Below are positions 30,547 to 40,600 of a stretch of 64,000 nt of DNA, piece after piece. The stretch is taken from assembly GCF_947495625.1 (NCBI RefSeq), contig NZ_CANLZW010000016.1, positions 40,059 to 104,058 on the forward strand. The letters are read 5' to 3'. The position numbers and the translations under genes are program-made. The first letter of the stretch is position 1, and every line of letters begins with the position of its first letter. The stretch is from an uncultured Cocleimonas sp. Its GTDB lineage: Bacteria > Pseudomonadota > Gammaproteobacteria > Thiotrichales > Thiotrichaceae. Under the pieces are notes generated by a model that saw only the letters and a program-made list of their open reading frames with translations, searched no databases and had not been told where the DNA came from.

Positions 30547-31200
30547 TTATTTTAATGAAGTTATTTCCCATTCTCGTTTAGTGCCAACCTCGCGTAATCT
30601 CTCATCCGGATCAACAATAATAGGTGTATCTACTATTTCTAATAAAGGTAGGTCATTGATTGAATCACTGTAGAAATAACTTCCCTCCATTGAATCATTA
30701 TTCATTTTTAACCAATCATTTAAACGCGTGACTTTGCCTTCTTGAAAACAGGGGATGCCCTCTATTTCCGTTGTATATTTTCCATCTATAATTTTGGGTT
30801 CGGTAGCAATCAGGTGTTCAATGCCTAAGTGAGTCGCTATAGGGCGAGTGATAAAGCTATTGGTCGCAGTTATGATGACCAAGGTATCACTCTGGTTTTT
30901 GTGTTTATTCAATACTGTAGGGGTCTGAGGTTTTATTCTTGGTAAGATATAAGTTTGCATAAATTCCTGGTGCAAACTATCAAGCTCTTCTCTGCGAATT
31001 AAGGAGAGCGGCTTAAAGCTAAAAGCTGAAAACTCAACGATATCTAATGTGCCTTGTTTATATTGCTCATAAAAGTAGGTGTTTGCTTTTTCGTATTCTT
31101 CCGCATCTACGAGTTTTTTAGAAACTAAAAAATTACCCCATTCATAATCGCTGTCTCCATCTAGAAGAGTATTGTCTAAATCGAATAATGCTAGTGCCAT
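30547..31200 (-). CDS. HAD-IB family phosphatase (SerB-like)
   Basis: A 217-residue haloacid-dehalogenase-superfamily hydrolase of subfamily IB. The nucleophile motif LALFDLDNTLLDGDSDYEW, motif II in VIITATNSF, and motif III/IV in GSYFYSDSINDLPLLEI (Asp pair for Mg2+) are intact. Such proteins dephosphorylate phosphoserine, phosphoglycerol or similar compounds. The substrate is not inferable, and serB proper normally has an N-terminal ACT domain, absent here. It is divergent from rppH, as seen in other gammaproteobacteria. Confidence 0.88.
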   Translation of the reverse strand: MALALFDLDNTLLDGDSDYEWGNFLVSKKLVDAEEYEKANTYFYEQYKQGTLDIVEFSAFSFKPLSLIRREELDSLHQEFMQTYILPRIKPQTPTVLNKHKNQSDTLVIITATNSFITRPIATHLGIEHLIATEPKIIDGKYTTEIEGIPCFQEGKVTRLNDWLKMNNDSMEGSYFYSDSINDLPLLEIVDTPIIVDPDERLREVGTKREWEITSLK

Positions 31201-31308
31201 GCTGTTTCCTGCTTATTAAATATTAATTCCCTTATTGTATCGCTAAAAATTTGCTGATTCACTGCCGATGTGGAAGAATCGACTTAATTAATAGTTTTGG
31301 AGAATATC

Positions 31309-31836
31309 GTGATTGATGATGACGGCTTTCGAGCCAATGTTGGTATCATTCTATCTAATTGCGATGGTGAAGTATTTTGGGGAAAAAGAATTGGCCAGAC
31401 ATCCTGGCAGTTTCCACAAGGTGGTATAGATGAAGGTGAGACACCACTTGAAGCGATGTTTAGAGAATTGCATGAGGAAACAGGTTTGCGTGAGAAACAT
31501 GTTGAGGTAGTAGGCTCTACTCAAGACTGGTTGCGTTATCGCCTTCCCAATAAAATGGTTCGTCGTTGTAATAATGGAAAAGTGTGTATTGGTCAGAAGC
31601 AGCGTTGGTTCCTGTTAAAACTTACCTGTGATGATTCTTCGGTTGATTTGGAGGCATGTGACGTGCCTGAGTTTGATGGCTGGCGTTGGGTTAATTATTG
31701 GCTACCCGCAAAAGAGGTCGTATACTTTAAACGAAGAGTGTATGAGCGTGCGTTACAAGAACTTGCTCCTCTGACGCTAATAGGTCACCCATCTACCATT
31801 GATTCAGATGATGAAGATAGCAGAGAAGTCGGCTAA
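31309..31836 (+). CDS. rppH: RNA pyrophosphohydrolase (Nudix)
   Basis: A Nudix enzyme that removes pyrophosphate from 5'-triphosphate mRNA to start decay. The Nudix box is complete: [23 protein letters not shown]. The N-terminus [15 protein letters not shown] matches RppH exactly when translation starts at GTG 31309, which has GGAG six bases upstream. An earlier in-frame TTG at 31297 would add four residues that overlap that ribosome site, so I prefer the GTG (175 residues). The ptsP gene that often follows is absent. A GGGCAGT/ACTGTCC dyad sits just after the stop without a T-run. Confidence 0.95.
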   Translation: MIDDDGFRANVGIILSNCDGEVFWGKRIGQTSWQFPQGGIDEGETPLEAMFRELHEETGLREKHVEVVGSTQDWLRYRLPNKMVRRCNNGKVCIGQKQRWFLLKLTCDDSSVDLEACDVPEFDGWRWVNYWLPAKEVVYFKRRVYERALQELAPLTLIGHPSTIDSDDEDSREVG

Positions 31837-31923
31837 GTACTTGGGGCAGTTAATTACTGTCCTGAGTTAATTTATTGTCCGCTACTGAATAGCTAAAAAA
31901 TAGAAATAATAAAGAGTATTAAC

Positions 31924-32925
31924 TTGTCTCCTAGTGAAAATAGACTGATTCCCTATCTGGAAAAATATGGAAGTCATTGTATGGCTTATACAAGCCTAGA
32001 GCCCTGCATGAAATATTTTGTTATGGAGGATATTGGCTATATCGCCTATATCGATTTCAAGCATTGGTTTTGGTCTCGCAAAGAACGAAAGATAGTACTT
32101 TCTAATCCCGTCTGTCATCCTGACAACTACAGAAAAATGCTGGATGCTTTTATCTATAAATTTTCAGATGTGATTTTTGTTCAAGCGTCTCGCAGTTTTG
32201 CAGAAGTGCTAAATGAGGCGGGCTATCAAACAAATATTTTCGGTATTGAAACTGAGATACCTGTTTCAGACTTTAGTCTGGCAGGTAAGCAGCGGGCAAA
32301 GCTAAGGCAATGGCAAAATAAATGTAAGCGGGAAGGTGTTTCTGTCTTAGAGAAAAATATTTCTGATATGTCAGCTACAGAAGAGCAACAAGCGATTTCG
32401 CAGATTTCTGAAAATTGGTTGAAAAATAAAGGTGGTAGTGAATATAGTTTTTTAGTTCGGCCGTTAAGAACGGATACCGAAAAAGATGTACGCTATTTCT
32501 GGGCTTACCAAAATGATAAATTAATAGCTTTTGCCACCTTTGATCCAATCTATCGAGACGGTATGATTGTAGCCTACTATCACAATATTGATCGTATCGC
32601 TGATAATGTCCCACACGGCACCAGCGCAACGATTATTTTAGCGGCAATCGAGGTTTTTAAAACTGAGGGCGTCGAAGTTGTAAATCTGGGGATGTCACCG
32701 TTGTTTTTGCAAAGAGGATTATCGCAAGAGCTCAATTATAATAAATTGACTCGCAAAGCCTTCTGGTATGCCTTCGAAAAATTAAATCATATCTACCCAT
32801 TCCAGGGGAATGCTTCACACAAAAAGAAATTTAATGGTAAAGCGAATCCCGTCTATATCTCAGGTACTAATGGCACCGGTTTGAGGGAAGTGTTTGCAAT
32901 GGTTAAAGCGAATGGCATGATATAA
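31924..32925 (+). CDS. DUF2156-type GNAT-fold acyl/aminoacyl transferase-like protein
   Basis: A 333-residue protein resembling the C-terminal catalytic domain of phosphatidylglycerol lysyltransferases (DUF2156, double GNAT fold). The segments YIAYIDFKHWFWSRKERKIVLSNPVC, FVQASRSFAEVLNEAGYQ and a late LGMSPLFLQRG fit that pattern. There are no flanking membrane helices, so it is a soluble stand-alone version. Start is TTG at 31924 with a weak ribosome site; an ATG at 31981 is an alternative. It sits directly before the P450 and polyketide genes on the same strand, so it may transfer an acyl or aminoacyl group in that pathway, but repeat copy J separates it and membership is uncertain. Confidence 0.6.
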   Translation: MSPSENRLIPYLEKYGSHCMAYTSLEPCMKYFVMEDIGYIAYIDFKHWFWSRKERKIVLSNPVCHPDNYRKMLDAFIYKFSDVIFVQASRSFAEVLNEAGYQTNIFGIETEIPVSDFSLAGKQRAKLRQWQNKCKREGVSVLEKNISDMSATEEQQAISQISENWLKNKGGSEYSFLVRPLRTDTEKDVRYFWAYQNDKLIAFATFDPIYRDGMIVAYYHNIDRIADNVPHGTSATIILAAIEVFKTEGVEVVNLGMSPLFLQRGLSQELNYNKLTRKAFWYAFEKLNHIYPFQGNASHKKKFNGKANPVYISGTNGTGLREVFAMVKANGMI

Positions 32926-32965
32926 ATCACACTGATTTAATTGCATCTTACTAATTTAAACGTGT

Positions 32966-32994
32966 AAAAAATGCCTCAAAGTAGGGTGTGACTT
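32966..32994 (+). repeat. G-run intergenic repeat, copy J
   Basis: AAAAAATGCCTCA and a variant core AAGTAGGGTGTGACTT (32979-32994), where the G-run is reduced to GGGTGTG. It lies between the DUF2156 gene and the P450 gene. Confidence 0.75.
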
Positions 32995-33097
32995 AGTGAA
33001 AATCAAACGGTTGAAGCGATTAAATTTGATATAAGTCTCTTGTTTAATGCCTGTGCTGGCAATATTATGCCGCTCTCCAAACTTAGAATAAAATTTT

Positions 33098-34468
33098 ATG
33101 AGTGATTTCATACCTCCATACCCGAAGCGTCATACTAAAGAAATAAATCCGTTTCAAGCGCTTTACTATGCACAACAAGACTTGCTCTCTGTCTGGGATG
33201 AGGAATCATTCGAAGTAGAGTTTATGCATCGGAAAATTCTGAAGCAGAATATTTTTATTGCGAATTCTCCAGATCTAGTGCGTTATATATTTGTAGAAGC
33301 GAAAGAAAACTATGAGCGTAAGAGTCCTCAAATGAGACGGGCGCTCGAGCCTTTACTGGGTGATGGTTTATTTATTAGTGATGGTGATACCTGGGCGAGT
33401 AGGCGCAAAATTCAAATGCCACTTTTTGATTCTGCGCATATCAAAATGTTTAGTCGGGTGATGACCTCGACGATTCATGAGATGGCAGAAGAATGGGCGA
33501 AAGTACCTGAAGGTGGAGAGGTAAATGTTCATACAGAGATGGGTAAGCTGACTGCTGAAATCATCGCAAGAACTTTGTTTGGGGAAAAATTAGGCTCTGA
33601 AAATAGTGCTGCTGTGGTTGATGCTTTTGCCGCTTATCAGTCAGTAGTAAAGCAAATGGCACTAAGTAATTTTCTCGGATTGCCGGATTGGTGGCCAAAT
33701 GTTAATGCTAAAGTGGGCAAGGCACGTAAGGCAGCAAAAACAATTCATAATGCTGTCGATGCAATCATTGCGAAAGCCGAAGAAGGTGGTCATGAGGGGA
33801 CATTGGTTGCCGAACTGCTGAAGGCGAATCAGACTGAAAGTGGCATCGATACCATGACTAAGGAACAAATTCGTAATGAATTAATTGTTTTATTTATGGC
33901 TGGTCATGAAACTACTGCTAATGTGTTGGCATGGACTTGGTATCTAATTTCACAAGCACCTGAGGTTGAAAAAAAGCTCCACGCAGAGTTAGATGAAGTA
34001 TTGCAAGGGAGAACACCTGAATTTGCGGATGTTGATAAGCTAAAATATACGCGCGCGATTCTCGATGAGACCATGCGCTTGTATCCTCCGGTTCCAATTT
34101 TATCCAGAGAAGCACTCGAAGGAGATATTATTCGAGGTAAGAAAGTACCACCGGGTTCGATTATGTTGATTGTTCCATGGTTAATTCAACGTCATAAAAA
34201 ATATTGGGATAAGCCGGATCATTTTATACCTGAACGTTTTATGCCCGATGCGCCGAAGCCAATTAAATTTACCTATATCCCATTTAGTGCGGGACCCAGA
34301 GTGTGTTTAGCGAAAAATTTCGGAATTATCGAATCCGTTTTATCAATTGCTATTTTGGCTCAAAAATTTCGCTTGTCACTCGATGAGAACAGAAAAGTTG
34401 AGCATGAGTGTCGCCTGACATTAAGGCCAAAAGGGCGTTTACCAATGATAATTCAAAATAGAAATTAA
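33098..34468 (+). CDS. cytochrome P450
   Basis: A 456-residue P450 with all signature elements: I-helix AGHETTAN (oxygen activation), K-helix ETMR (ExxR), PERF, and the haem loop FSAGPRVCLAKNFG with axial Cys403. The Gly that usually follows the Cys by two positions is Ala here, which is tolerated in some families. No membrane anchor is seen. The style is that of the CYP102/CYP4-like clan that oxidises fatty chains. It lies 189 bases before the polyketide synthase, same strand, and most likely hydroxylates the polyketide-derived chain; redox partners are not in the window. Confidence 0.9.
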   Translation: MSDFIPPYPKRHTKEINPFQALYYAQQDLLSVWDEESFEVEFMHRKILKQNIFIANSPDLVRYIFVEAKENYERKSPQMRRALEPLLGDGLFISDGDTWASRRKIQMPLFDSAHIKMFSRVMTSTIHEMAEEWAKVPEGGEVNVHTEMGKLTAEIIARTLFGEKLGSENSAAVVDAFAAYQSVVKQMALSNFLGLPDWWPNVNAKVGKARKAAKTIHNAVDAIIAKAEEGGHEGTLVAELLKANQTESGIDTMTKEQIRNELIVLFMAGHETTANVLAWTWYLISQAPEVEKKLHAELDEVLQGRTPEFADVDKLKYTRAILDETMRLYPPVPILSREALEGDIIRGKKVPPGSIMLIVPWLIQRHKKYWDKPDHFIPERFMPDAPKPIKFTYIPFSAGPRVCLAKNFGIIESVLSIAILAQKFRLSLDENRKVEHECRLTLRPKGRLPMIIQNRN

Positions 34469-34616
34469 TGAGTTAACGCTTTATTTATATGGTATTAATT
34501 AAGTGAAAAATAGTTTGTGCGGCTTTTATTGTTACTCTGGATTCTTCTGTTATAAACATAGCCTGTAATTAAGTGACAGAAGCTATGCACGAAAGGTGTA
34601 ATATCATGTAGAATCC

Positions 34617-34637
34617 CTCACATAATTAGGATGTGAG
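34617..34637 (+). promoter_or_regulatory. dyad in the leader of the polyketide synthase gene
   Basis: A perfect seven-base inverted repeat CTCACAT-AATTAGG-ATGTGAG ends eight bases before the AAGGA ribosome site (34646-34650) of the PKS gene, which uses a TTG start. It could be an operator or a leader hairpin affecting initiation. Only the dyad itself is seen. Confidence 0.45.
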
Positions 34638-34657
34638 ATCTCCTCAAGGATAGTTCA

Positions 34658-37600
34658 TTGTCAGAAGTAAAAAAGAAAATTGCCGTTGTCGGTATGGCTT
34701 GTCGTTTCCCGGGTGAAGCTTCTTCACCAGATGCTTATTGGGATGTGTTGAAAAATGGTAAAGATGTCGTCACAGAAGTTAGTTCAGAACGTTGGGGAAC
34801 TGACTTTTACAAACATCCAAACAAAAAAGAACCCGGTAAAAGTTACACTTTTGCCGCAGGTGTTCTGCCACAAGTAGATGAATTTGATGCTGCCTTCTTT
34901 GGGATATCCCCACGTGAAGCGGCACAGATGGATCCTCAGCAACGTCTTCTTTTAGAATTAACATGGGAAGCGTTAGAAGATGGTAAACAAATTCCTCAGT
35001 CTCTCGCTGGCACACAGTGTGCTGTATACATAGGTATAGCGAGCACCGATTATGCGCATCGACGTATGGATGATTTGAGTTCTTTAGATCCTTATTCAAT
35101 GACAGGTAATACAGCCAGTATTGCATCAAATAGAATTTCCTATATTTACGATTTGCATGGACCAAGTGTTTCCGTAGATACGGCCTGTTCTTCTTCTTTA
35201 GTCGCTCTTCATCAAGCATGTAACGCCATTTGGAATGGTGATGCCCCTTCCGCTATAACTGGCGGGGTGAATATGTTGCTTCATCCGTTTGGTTTTGTCG
35301 GTTTCTCAAAAGCTTCTATGTTGTCTCCTCGCGGTCGCTGTCGTGCTTTCGATGCTACTGGAGATGGTTACGTAAGATCCGAAGGCTCTGCTGTTTTATT
35401 TTTAAAACCTTTGGAAGATGCAGAAGCTGATGGCGATCCTATACATGCTGTAATCGTTGATACGGCGATAAATAGTGATGGTCGTACAAATGGAATTACA
35501 TTGCCAAGTACTGAAGGGCAAGCTGGCTTATTAGAAACGATTTACAGCCGTGCAGGAATTCATCCAAATGATCTTAGTTATTTAGAAGCGCATGGAACAG
35601 GTACGGCAGTAGGTGATCCCTTAGAAGCTGGAGCGCTGGCAAAAGTACTGGGAAGACCTCGCAAAAAATCATTGCCTATTGGTTCTGCTAAAACGAATCT
35701 TGGGCATCTTGAAACTGCTTCTGGTATGGCTGGATTATTAAAAGTAATTTTAAGTTTAAAAAACAGGGCAATACCACCTTCTTTACACTTTGAAATACCT
35801 AACCCTAATATAGATTTTGAAGCAGATAAATTATCCGTTGTTACTTCGTTTACACCATTAAGAGAAAGAAAAAAGCCGTTATTGATGGGTGTTAATTCAT
35901 TCGGTTTTGGTGGAGCAAACGCGCATATTATTGTTGAGGAATATAAGAAAGAGAAAATAAAAACTTCTCAGAATACAAAAAAAGTTAAAAATAAAACACT
36001 TGCAAATAAACAAGAGCAACACGCTGCACATTCTCCTCTATTGCTTTCATCTAAAAGTGAAAATGCACTAAAAGCCATGGCCGGCCAGTATCGTGATTTA
36101 TTACAGAGTGCGAGTGAAGATTTTGATGATATTTCATACTCGGCTTATAAAACTCGTCAGAAGTTTGATCATGGCTTAGCGATAAATGCTGATACCGTAG
36201 AAGAAGTTGTCGAGTGTTTGCATGCTTATTCTCAAGGGGAAATTCATACCGGCGCTACAGCGGGTACAAAAGTAGAGATTCAAAACAAAAACTCTTTGAA
36301 TCAAGACGGTGGTGTGAAACTTGCGCTTGTGTTTTCCGGTAATGGATCACAATGGCAAGGAATGGGGTGTGAATTATTAGAAAAAGAACCTCTTTTCCTG
36401 GAAACAGTATTGAAAATTAATGAGCTGATTAATGTTTATGATGATATTTCTTTAATTGATGAGTTTAAGGCTTCTGAGGGAAACTCACGACTTCATCTAA
36501 CAGAAGTTGCTCAACCTCTACTATTTGCATTACAAGTTGGTGTAATAATAGTTCTCGAATCAAAAGGCTTAAAAGCCGATGCTGTTATTGGCCATAGTGT
36601 TGGTGAAGTAGCGGCAGCATGGGCGGCAGGAGCTCTGGATTTAGCTCAGGCAACGGAAGTTATCTATAGAAGAAGCCATGCACAGGGTAAAACCAGTGGC
36701 ATGGGTAGAATGGCTGCAGTCGCTATTAGTGAATCAGATGCTAACGAATTAATATCAGAACTACTTCTTGAAAGTGATGTGTCAATTGCGGGTATCAATA
36801 GCCCCAAATCTGTCACGCTGTCTGGCTCTTTGGAGTCTCTACAGTTAATTGAAAGTAACTTAAAACAGAATAATGTTTTTTGCCGCATTCTCGATTTGGA
36901 TTATGCCTTTCATAGCAGTGCTATGGACCCTGTTAAAAATGAGATTCAGACTTCTTTGAAAGAATTGAAGCCTCAGAAAACCAAGATAGAATTTTTCTCT
37001 ACAGTCAGTGGAGACTTATTCAAAGGTGAAGAGCTAGACGCAAATTATTGGTGGGAGAATATTCGAAAGCCCGTTCTTTTCTCCAGTGCTATGGGTAATA
37101 TGTTGGATGAAGGTTATCAAGTTTATCTTGAAATCGGTCCTCATCCGGTACTTCGAACTTACGTTAATGAGTGTAGCAGAGCTAAGGATGTATCATCTCT
37201 GGCATTAACAACGATTAAGCGTCAAAGTGAAACTAAAACTGGTTTATTAAGTGCGCTCTACAGCTGTTATCTGGCTGGATGTAACTTGGATGAAATAGTT
37301 ATTTTTCCTAAAAAAGTTAGTCAATATGTTGATTTGCCTCATTACCCTTGGCAAAAAGAAAGGCACTGGTATTCTTTGACAGCAGAAGGATCAGATCTTG
37401 TAAATAGAGATCGAGTGCACCCTCTATTAGGCTATCGCTTAAAGAATCATGAAGCGTGCTGGGAAAATCAAGTAGATGTCGAAATCTTATCTTATTTGAA
37501 TGATCATGTCGTAGATGGTGGTGCAGTGATGCCTGCTGCTGCTTTTGTAGAGATGGCTTTAGCAGCTTCTAATGAATGGTTTTCAACGGATGATGGCCTA

Positions 37601-40600
37601 AAGAAACAGTGGGAAATAGAAAACTTAGAAATCAGAGCCCCAATCGTTTTAGATCATGGTAAGTCATTACTTTTCAAATTGTTTCCTAAAGATGGCAGTT
37701 TCATTATTAGTAGTCGAGATCGTCTCAGTGAAAGTCAATGGTCAGAAAATGTTGTTGGTAGACTGTTAGGTAAAACCAATAAGAAAGTTCCGGAAAACTA
37801 TGCACTAAATAGTTTTGTTACAAACTCTAATCATACTATCTCTTCTAAAGGGCATTACAAATTAACTGAATCAGTTGGTTTGAGCTATGGTCCAACCTTT
37901 CAGGGAATAGAAGAAGTATGGGTTTCATCGCTGAGTGCTTTGGCCAAAATTAAAAGCGAAAGCCAATTAAATATAGATAATAGTTTATATTTATTGCATC
38001 CAGCTTTGCTTGATGCTGGTTTTCAGGTACTGGTAGATATCTTCTCTAATAAGATTGAAAACGGAAATCAAGCAGCATTAATACCTGTTCAAATAGGTAA
38101 ACTCTATTACTATTCATCGTCCATAGAAAACCTATCTTATTTACATGTGAATGTAACTAAACAAAGCCCTCAATCAGTAGTTGCTGATTATTTATTACTG
38201 GATTCTGATGGGGCAGTCTTGGTTGAATTGAAAGACTGCCGTTTCAGAGGTGTTCAGCTGATGCGCAGTGCAGCTTTATTACCAGCGTGTTATGAATTCC
38301 AGCCATTCTTAATGCCTTTGAATGATTCTGCTTCTGTTTCACCGGTTGCTGAGCCCGCTGTGTTAGTCAGTAATGCCGTTGAGTTTTTAAAAGATCATGA
38401 GTCTACTCTACAAAGAGATAGGCATTATCAAGAAGTTTTGCCATTATTTGATTTAATGGTGTCCATGTTTGCTTGGCAAGCGATACAAACGTTAAATCCA
38501 AAAGGAGATGAGTTCACTCTTCAATCATTAGCAGAACAGGCTCATATTGAATCTGTAAAGCTTCCTTTATTATCTCGTTTACTCGAGATTTTAGTAGAGG
38601 ATGATTTAGCTACTTTTGAAAATGAGCAATGGCTTTTAGTTGCATCAAGTGACTTACCTTCAGCAGAGGATATTTGGCTTTCGGTTCTTGGCGACTCTCC
38701 TGTTTATCTTCCAGAGTTAATGCTATTAGGACGATGCGGCAAACATTTGGCAGATGTTTTACAGAATAAAATCGATGCTAAAAGTTTGTTATTTTCCAAT
38801 AAAAGTAGTATTCAAGAACATTGGAGTGGTGCTTCTCCTAGTAACTTGAGCATGAATCTAGCTCTACGAGATATTTTAAGTGAAATTGTATCTGACTGGC
38901 CTGCAAATAAACGACTTAGGGTTTTAGAAATTGGTGGTAACTATACAGAAATCAGCCAGCAAATATTGCCTGTTCTTCCAGAAGAGCAGTGTGATTACCT
39001 ATACGTACATCACGATGAAGAGTTGCTATTAAAAGCGGATTTTTCATTAGAAGATTGGGACTTTGTAAATACTCAACAAATAGACTTAAGTCAGGATATT
39101 TCTAACAGTTTATTAAATGATGCTAAATTTGACATAGTCATTGCAGCCAATACCTTATATAGATCAGATGACTGCGCCAAAGCGCAAGAAAATATAAAAA
39201 AGGTCCTTTCACCTAAAGGGGTTATGTTGTTGATAGAAAGACAATCAGACCGTTTTATGGATATGACTTTTGGTTTGCAAGCTGATTGGTGGATACACAC
39301 CTCTGATGTGACTAGACCATCTCCGCTTCTTATGACAGCTAATTCCTGGCGTTCTGATTTGAAGGATTTAGGCTTTGATCAAGTAGAGTTGTTAGTTGAA
39401 CCTGAAGCTACAGGTGATGTTGGTGCCTTTATGGTTATAGCAAATCATAATCACACTGTAGCAATTGAAAAAACAGCTACCAAAGAAAACGAAATTCAAA
39501 ACTGGATGATTTTGAAAGATGATGATGAAATCTCTAGTTCATTATCGCATGCAGTAATTACAGAATTGAATAAAGCAGGTCATCAAGTCATTCTTGTTGA
39601 AACAGGTGAAACCTATAAACGCCTGGGTCCTATGCATTTTTCATTGAATTTTGATTCCAGCAACAATGAAAAAGAAGAACATTTTGATCACATCCTTTCT
39701 ACCTTAAAGAAACAAGAGGTGAGTTGTGATGTGATCGTGCATTTGATGGGCTTACGTTGGTATAACGAAACCGAATCTAGTGAAGTTGAAGATATAGAGC
39801 TTGGACTTCAGAATTTAAGGTGTAGCAGTACAATAGATTTGGTTAAAGGCTTAGAAAAGTCTGGCGTAACAAAAATGCCTCAATTAAAAATTGTAACTTC
39901 TGGTGGTGCAACACTGGCAGAGGATAATCAGGACTTTTTGTTTGATACGAATCCATCGCAAGCGCCATTGTGGGGACTTGGAAGAGTCATCATGAATGAG
40001 CATCCAGATCTTGATTGCAAGCTTATTGATTTACAGGGAAAATTTGATCTAGATATAACTAGCCGTGTTCTTATGAATGAACTATTGCTGGTCAGTACTG
40101 ATAACAATGAAAACGAAGTCATTGTTAATGAAAACGTACGTCATGTAATGCGAATGAAACGTACAGTTCTACGTCCGAAAGCGGTTACTAAGAAGATAAA
40201 GAATGCGAAAAATATAAAAACAACAACTGCGAAAACGAAAAAAGACATTGATTACTGTTTGAAGTTTAGTTCTCCAGGTCAGCTCAAAAATTTAATTTGG
40301 CAAGAATTGTCAGAAAACTTCTGTAGAGCTGATGAGATACAAATAAAGCCGCATGCGGCAGGACTTAACTTTCGAGATGTTATGTACGCAATGGGGCTTC
40401 TCTCTGATGAAGCAGTAGAAAACGGTTTTGCTGGTCCAACCTTGGGAATGGAAGTTTCTGGAGTTGTGACGAAGATAGGTAGTGCTGTTACTGAGTTCAA
40501 TATGGGCGATGAAGTCGTTGGTTTTGCTCCAGCTTGTTTTAGCTCAAGAGTCATTACTCAAACCACCGCTATAACCCATAAGCCCAAAGATTGGAGTTTT

